A stretch of DNA of 64,000 nt, from NCBI GenBank assembly GCA_022578965.1, contig MU400600.1:1-64000 (forward strand). Direction: 5' to 3'. The notes below the pieces were generated by a model. That model made no database searches, was not told the origin of the DNA, and saw only the letters and a program-made list of their open reading frames with translations. The translations under genes were made by a program, and so were the position numbers. The stretch comes from Xylaria sp. FL1777. Taxonomy: Eukaryota > Ascomycota > Sordariomycetes > Xylariales > Xylariaceae. This document shows, one piece after another, positions 59,554 to 64,000 of this stretch. Position 1 is the stretch's first letter. Every line of letters begins with the position of its first letter.

Positions 59554-61054
59554 GATGATTTGCATCCACAAAACGGCGTTTGGGTTAACGGTCTCAACAA
59601 ACGGACAATGGATTATCCTTCGGAGATTAGGATCGCTGCATATCCGCATCACATGAGCAATGATGGCATAGGAAATTGGGTTCTCGTAGTATGGTAGTAG
59701 CACCCCAGATTCGTTTCTGGAGGCGCAAAAAAACCTACCTAGCACTCGGCTTATCGTGTATGATCACGAGTGATACCCAATACATTTTTTCCAGCAAGAA
59801 ACCTGCTATTCCCGCCTACGCAGTAAGGCCGAGCCGTTCCGGAGTACTACGCTTGGGATACTCCGAGCTCTTTCCGAAGAGCGCCACAGTTACAGTCGTA
59901 CGAAAGACGTCGTGATCTGCAGTATGAAGTTCTCACCTATCCAGGCTACAGCCGTGGGGGGTACATCATAACATATAGATGTCTATCTTAGAGGTATGCT
60001 CTCGAGAAATGGTAATTCGATATCATGTGTGCAGGTATCTATCTATTCACTAGCTCGATATTACCATGTTATAAACCTATTATATTTAGCTTCTGAGGTC
60101 CTGGCAGATCCATGGCTTAGTGATACTGCATATGTATCTAAGCGCATGGGATCGTCCGACTGGGATGTCAGCATAAAGGTAATTAAAGCAAGTGGATGAA
60201 GTCGATCTATCTGTCCCAAGTGCCCAGAACAAGTAGTATTACAAAGAGTAGTTTACTGTTCCTTCTGATCCTGTCTATATCTGCCTTTTCCGGCCACGTA
60301 TCAAAAATCCTATACCTACTCGCCACATTAGGTACAGACAGGAACCAGAAGCAACAAGCAACAAGGCAATCCCCACGATCGATACCTTCTACGCAGTAGG
60401 TTCGCTTTAGGGTTAACCTTGAGAGGTTTGGACCGAGGGCTAAGTGGACATTAGATGAACCTGACCAATCCCGATTAGACTAGGGACACAACATTTGAAA
60501 CCTTGCTACCAGGTATTTTAGCTCTCTCCTGAGGTACAGCACCTACTGTACAGTATATGGAGATACCTGCTACGGATAATAGATACCTACTTATATAGGT
60601 AGTAGATGTAAGTAGACGTTGATGACACCCCTGAGCAGACCTAGCGTAGCGTAAGTTGGTTAAAAAGGGTACTCAAACCAACTGAGTTTCCAGGCTTTTT
60701 CCTATTCTAATTTGGGACTGTACCGCATTTTGTACCACGGGACCCTGCCAAACTAAGTACCTGCCTACACGCTGTCGGGCGGCAATTGTAGTTGATTTCC
60801 CCCCGGACATACATGTATCAGATCACACTGCATACCGGGAATCAGTCGATGGATTGTTGCCAGCTCAGTGCGACACACAACAACAAAATAATAGCAACAC
60901 AATATTTCTGGATCACCTCCAGGCAGCCACCATTCCACCTGTCTTCATCGACGCAGCAACGAGCGACCGTTGCCGCAGCCCACCGCCCCCGCATACCGTC
61001 GCCAGGCATTCGTTATATGTAGGTAGTTTTGGGTAGACCGCCACGAGTCCAACC
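59554..61054. other. Intergenic region
   Basis: 1.5 kb between RPL30 and the 637-aa gene. It contains CTACTGTACAGTA/TACCTACT-type short repeats (about 60,535-60,610). Short open frames have no support. Confidence 0.5.
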
Positions 61055-63027
61055 ATGTCCGCTGCGACGAAGAAGCCGAGCTCCTCGGCGTCTGGCCGAG
61101 TGTCCTCGACCGACAGCAATCACGCGCCAGCCGCCGCGAGAACACCGCGAGCGTCGACGCCCACGTCGTCCACGGCCACGGCCTCGAATGCGACCACCAA
61201 CGGCACCCCGACACGCACCCGATCCATTCGCACCGGCACGCCTGTCTCGGCACGGGCTGCCGCACACAGAGCCAGCTCGTCCCTCAGCATATCCAGGAGT
61301 GCCGACGCCGACGCACGTGCTGAGACCGTCGCGCTCATCGAGGACCTCAAAGAGCGGCTGCACAAAGCCGACGCTGCATCGGAGCAGTACAGGAAACAAG
61401 GAGAAGTCCTACAGTCACGGCTGGACGAGGCCATCAAAGAGCAAGCCAAACTAGAGGAGAGGGCCCACGAGAACGACGAGCAGATCGAAACTCTCCGGAA
61501 TGAGAAGAGGGAAGCTGCCAGACAAATGCGTGAAATGGAGGCCATCTACGAGGCCGAGAGGAGCTCTATGATGAAGGAGAAGGACGAGATGTCCAACCGA
61601 GAGGAGGAGATGCAGACCGTCATCAACCGACTAAAGGAGACCCTGAACCAGCGCAATGCCGAGGATGAATATCGATCTACCAGGCAATGTGAGTTCGATA
61701 GGTGCCATGGCTGCTTTGTATCAGGTGTGCTAATATGTGCTTCGCAGCAAACAACAACTCCCCCAGCGTCGAAAGCGGTAACTTCGCACCGCCCTCCTCG
61801 ATCCAGCGAAGTGATTCTCGGAACAATTCAAAGCTGCTGCTTCAAAAAGACAAGCTTATAGAATCATTGCGTCTTGAGCTAGCAGAAGCCCAGATCAAAC
61901 TTGTCGAGTCCGAAAACCAAGGTGGCGGCCGGCTCCATGAAGTCGAACGACTCCTCATGGAGGCCCGGATGGCGAATGCGCGCCTGATGGAAGATAATGA
62001 GTCGTATCAACTCCTTCTTCAAGAGAAGACACTCCACGGTGACTTTGGCAAAGGTGACTTCAACTATATGGGTGTTTCTGCCAACCAGGATGCTCTTAAC
62101 GCTTTGGAAGGTAGAAGCAGCACAGGAGGTGCCCTGACACCCGGAACAAGTCTAGCTGATGAACTTGGTTCCATGGCTGATGAATCTGAGATGGGTGAAG
62201 ACCCCGTGCGCCGGCTCGAGTCTGAGCTCCGTGCCCTCAAGGACCAGAACAAGGCTTTGACGCTGTATATCAACAAGATCATCGAACGACTTCTGCAGCA
62301 TCAGGAGTTCGAGCATATCCTTGACCAATCAGCCGACTCGAAGGCTTCTGCCAATGTACACAAGGATCTTCCGCCACCTCCCCCATCAGAGATGCCAGGC
62401 GTTGGTATTTCTCTTCTTCAGCGTGCCAAATCAATGGCTACAGGCGGCAATGTGGCTCGACCCAAACCGCGCCCCATGACGATGATGCCGGCACAGACCT
62501 CAGCACATAACAACCCTGAAACGGCCCCGAGCATCCCCATCAGCTTGGGTCGCACGCAGAGTACGCGTCGAGGTGGACGTCCCATGAGTGAACAATTTGC
62601 AGGCGCAGCTGGTATTGTGAATGCAATGTACAAGGGTCCTGATGGTCCCTTGTCCCCAACACTCAGTAACCCACGTAACTCGGCATCATTCTTCTCGGGC
62701 GTATCGACGCCGCGAGTTCCATCATCCCAAGGCGCCCCTAGCGCTGGTAACTTTCCCGGAATGCGAAGCGAGACAAGTAGCGTCAGTGGAGATTCTGCGT
62801 CAGTTGAAGGTACTGCCTCAAGCCCGCCGCGTGCAAGCAGTGGTCATGCAAGCGTATCCGGCTCCGAGAAGGCGACAACTTTCGCAGGCAACAAGCCACG
62901 TCCGTTGCGGCTCGTCCAGGAGAACGCACCTGAAAAGGTAGAGAACAAACGCGCCAGCTGGATGGGTTGGGCGTCGTCGGCATGGTCCAAGAGGGAAGAG
63001 CCTGTGGGAGAATCCATCAAGGAATAG
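61055..63027 (+). CDS. Conserved fungal coiled-coil protein (M-protein-repeat-like)
   Basis: Exons are 61,055-61,688 and 61,748-63,027, giving 637 aa. The 59-bp intron joins STRQ to SNNNSPSVESGNFAP. The N-terminus (1-85) is Ser/Thr/Ala/Pro-rich and basic. A long coiled coil follows (about 88-205: RAETVALIEDLKERLHKADAASEQYRKQ through RLKETLNQRNAEDEYRS). A second conserved helical block (about 235-300) contains NNSKLLLQKDKLIESLRLELAEAQIKLVE and EARMANARLMEDNESYQLLLQEKTL. A third short coil (about 350-390) has RRLESELRALKDQNKALTLYINKIIERLLQHQEFEHIL. After a PPPPP turn the rest is Ser/Pro-rich, with a Trp-containing end (RASWMGWASSAWSKREEP). Similar proteins are annotated in fungi as 'M protein repeat protein'. 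A role in cytoskeleton or vesicle scaffolding is only a guess. Confidence 0.85.
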
Positions 63028-64000
63028 AATTGCTCGTTTGTGTTCTTCGAAGTTCCTTCGGCAGCATTGCGTACGACAGTTAAGGCTTCACTTGCATCAT
63101 CGGCAGCGATCACTTCGGTTCGAATTTCCAACATATTCCCCTCTTGTATGGTGTGCGGATTCCATGTTGGTCTGGGTACTTAGTTATGATTACGTTTAAT
63201 TTGGGAATCCTGTATGTAAATGATTTTATGTGATGCCGAAGAGAGTTTTAACGACTTGGTCTCGGGCAGTTAGGATTCCGGCAGGGTTTTAGGTAGCGAC
63301 GAATGCTTTACTGAAATAGAAATGAGAAAAGATGGCTCGGGTTTGGGCCTGAAACATTCATGTTGACATTTTATGTGTCATTGATCTAGCCTAAGGTTTA
63401 TGATTACCTAGGTAGCAGCGTTGGCCCTCCTGGAACACCTGTCGATTGTCTAAGACACCTTTTTTTGAGAATCCCGATGGTGGCCGGGCCCCTTTGATAG
63501 GGAGCCTTGCTGCTACAGCTACGTACGTATATTCAAGGCATCGATATTCACTGAGGTATTTAATCAATATACGAGTATGACAAACACCAAACGCGTCTAG
63601 GTTAGTGAGTTGTCTAAACTTATCTTACTGCTCCCGACCTCCTTAACCGCAGGTTGACTCATGCGGATTATCACAACGCTCCGCCTCCGGACATTTGCTC
63701 TCTGAATCAAAACGCTGATCCCGTAGATCCCATTCGGCGACGTCGCTGCCTTGCCTGTCTCCAGCCCCGTAGCCTTCGGCGTGGCGTATCCATTCACGTA
63801 CCATATACCCGGTCTTCGGTCCTTTTCCCCAGAGATTTTGCTAGGAAGCCCGCGGTTGCCGTCGGGTTAGCGTAACGTCAGTTGTCTGGGAAAGCTTAGA
63901 CAGCCAACGTTGAGCTCGATATTGGGCGGATCCTACTTATAGGCACTAAAAGCTGAGACTTCGTTTTACGAGGGTAGAACTCTAGAGGGACAGTTTGAGG
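63028..64000. other. 3' flank and intergenic DNA to the window edge
   Basis: Non-coding as far as I can tell. A plus-strand frame at 63,654-63,875 has no start context, intron or domain to support it. Any neighbouring gene probably begins beyond 64,000. Confidence 0.45.

Noticed and set aside
63654..63875. 73-codon plus-strand frame near the right edge
   Set aside because: Frames of this length are expected by chance here. No domain or splice evidence.

Overview
The window is nuclear DNA of a filamentous ascomycete (Pezizomycotina, most like a Sordariomycete). The genes have short 46-230 bp GT-AG introns and fungal gene families. The transposons are reduced to almost pure A/T, as expected from repeat-induced point mutation (RIP, C-to-T on both strands). 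No species can be named from the sequence alone.

Layout. 1-15,236 is a gene-free AT-rich block. It holds one complete 7.7-kb LTR retrotransposon (copy A, 1164-8895) with identical 518-bp LTR lengths and a 5-bp target duplication. Copy A is inserted in opposite orientation into a second member of the same family (copy B, 1-1163 plus 8896-11637, running off the left edge). A further AT-rich stretch follows. At the edge of the block lies a 482-bp near-perfect palindrome flanked by TA (15,238-15,719), a mariner-type MITE or foldback. A 4-kb island of normal composition then carries a secreted GH54 alpha-L-arabinofuranosidase with an XlnR-type site and a CreA-type site in its promoter. The next AT block is a second LTR element (19,458-25,058, 221-bp LTRs, TAGG duplication) in which RIP fades out inside both LTRs.

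25-38 kb is an accessory region. It contains a predicted Uma2-like PD-(D/E)XK-fold protein, an F-box-like protein, an uncharacterised 294-aa protein, a broken trypsin-like protease gene and an intact paralogue. The intact paralogue has lost the catalytic histidine (TAGHC to TAGDC) and carries an internally repeated C-terminal region.

38-64 kb is core fungal genome: UTP15 (ribosome biogenesis), a dienoyl-CoA isomerase (peroxisomal or mitochondrial beta-oxidation), the tiny TFIIH subunit TFB5, a PY-motif single-span membrane protein, an aldo-keto reductase of the K+-channel beta-subunit type, three conserved fungal proteins of unknown function (997, 576 and 637 aa), and ribosomal protein genes RPL10 (uL16) and RPL30 (eL30). 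The last two are divergently transcribed from a shared 402-bp promoter with a Tbf1-type TTAGGGCT site. Intergenic DNA is rich in TAGGTA/TACCTA words. I saw no convincing tRNA, rRNA or CRISPR array.

Exon coordinates were worked out by hand from splice consensus, reading frame and remembered family alignments. They should be treated as predictions.
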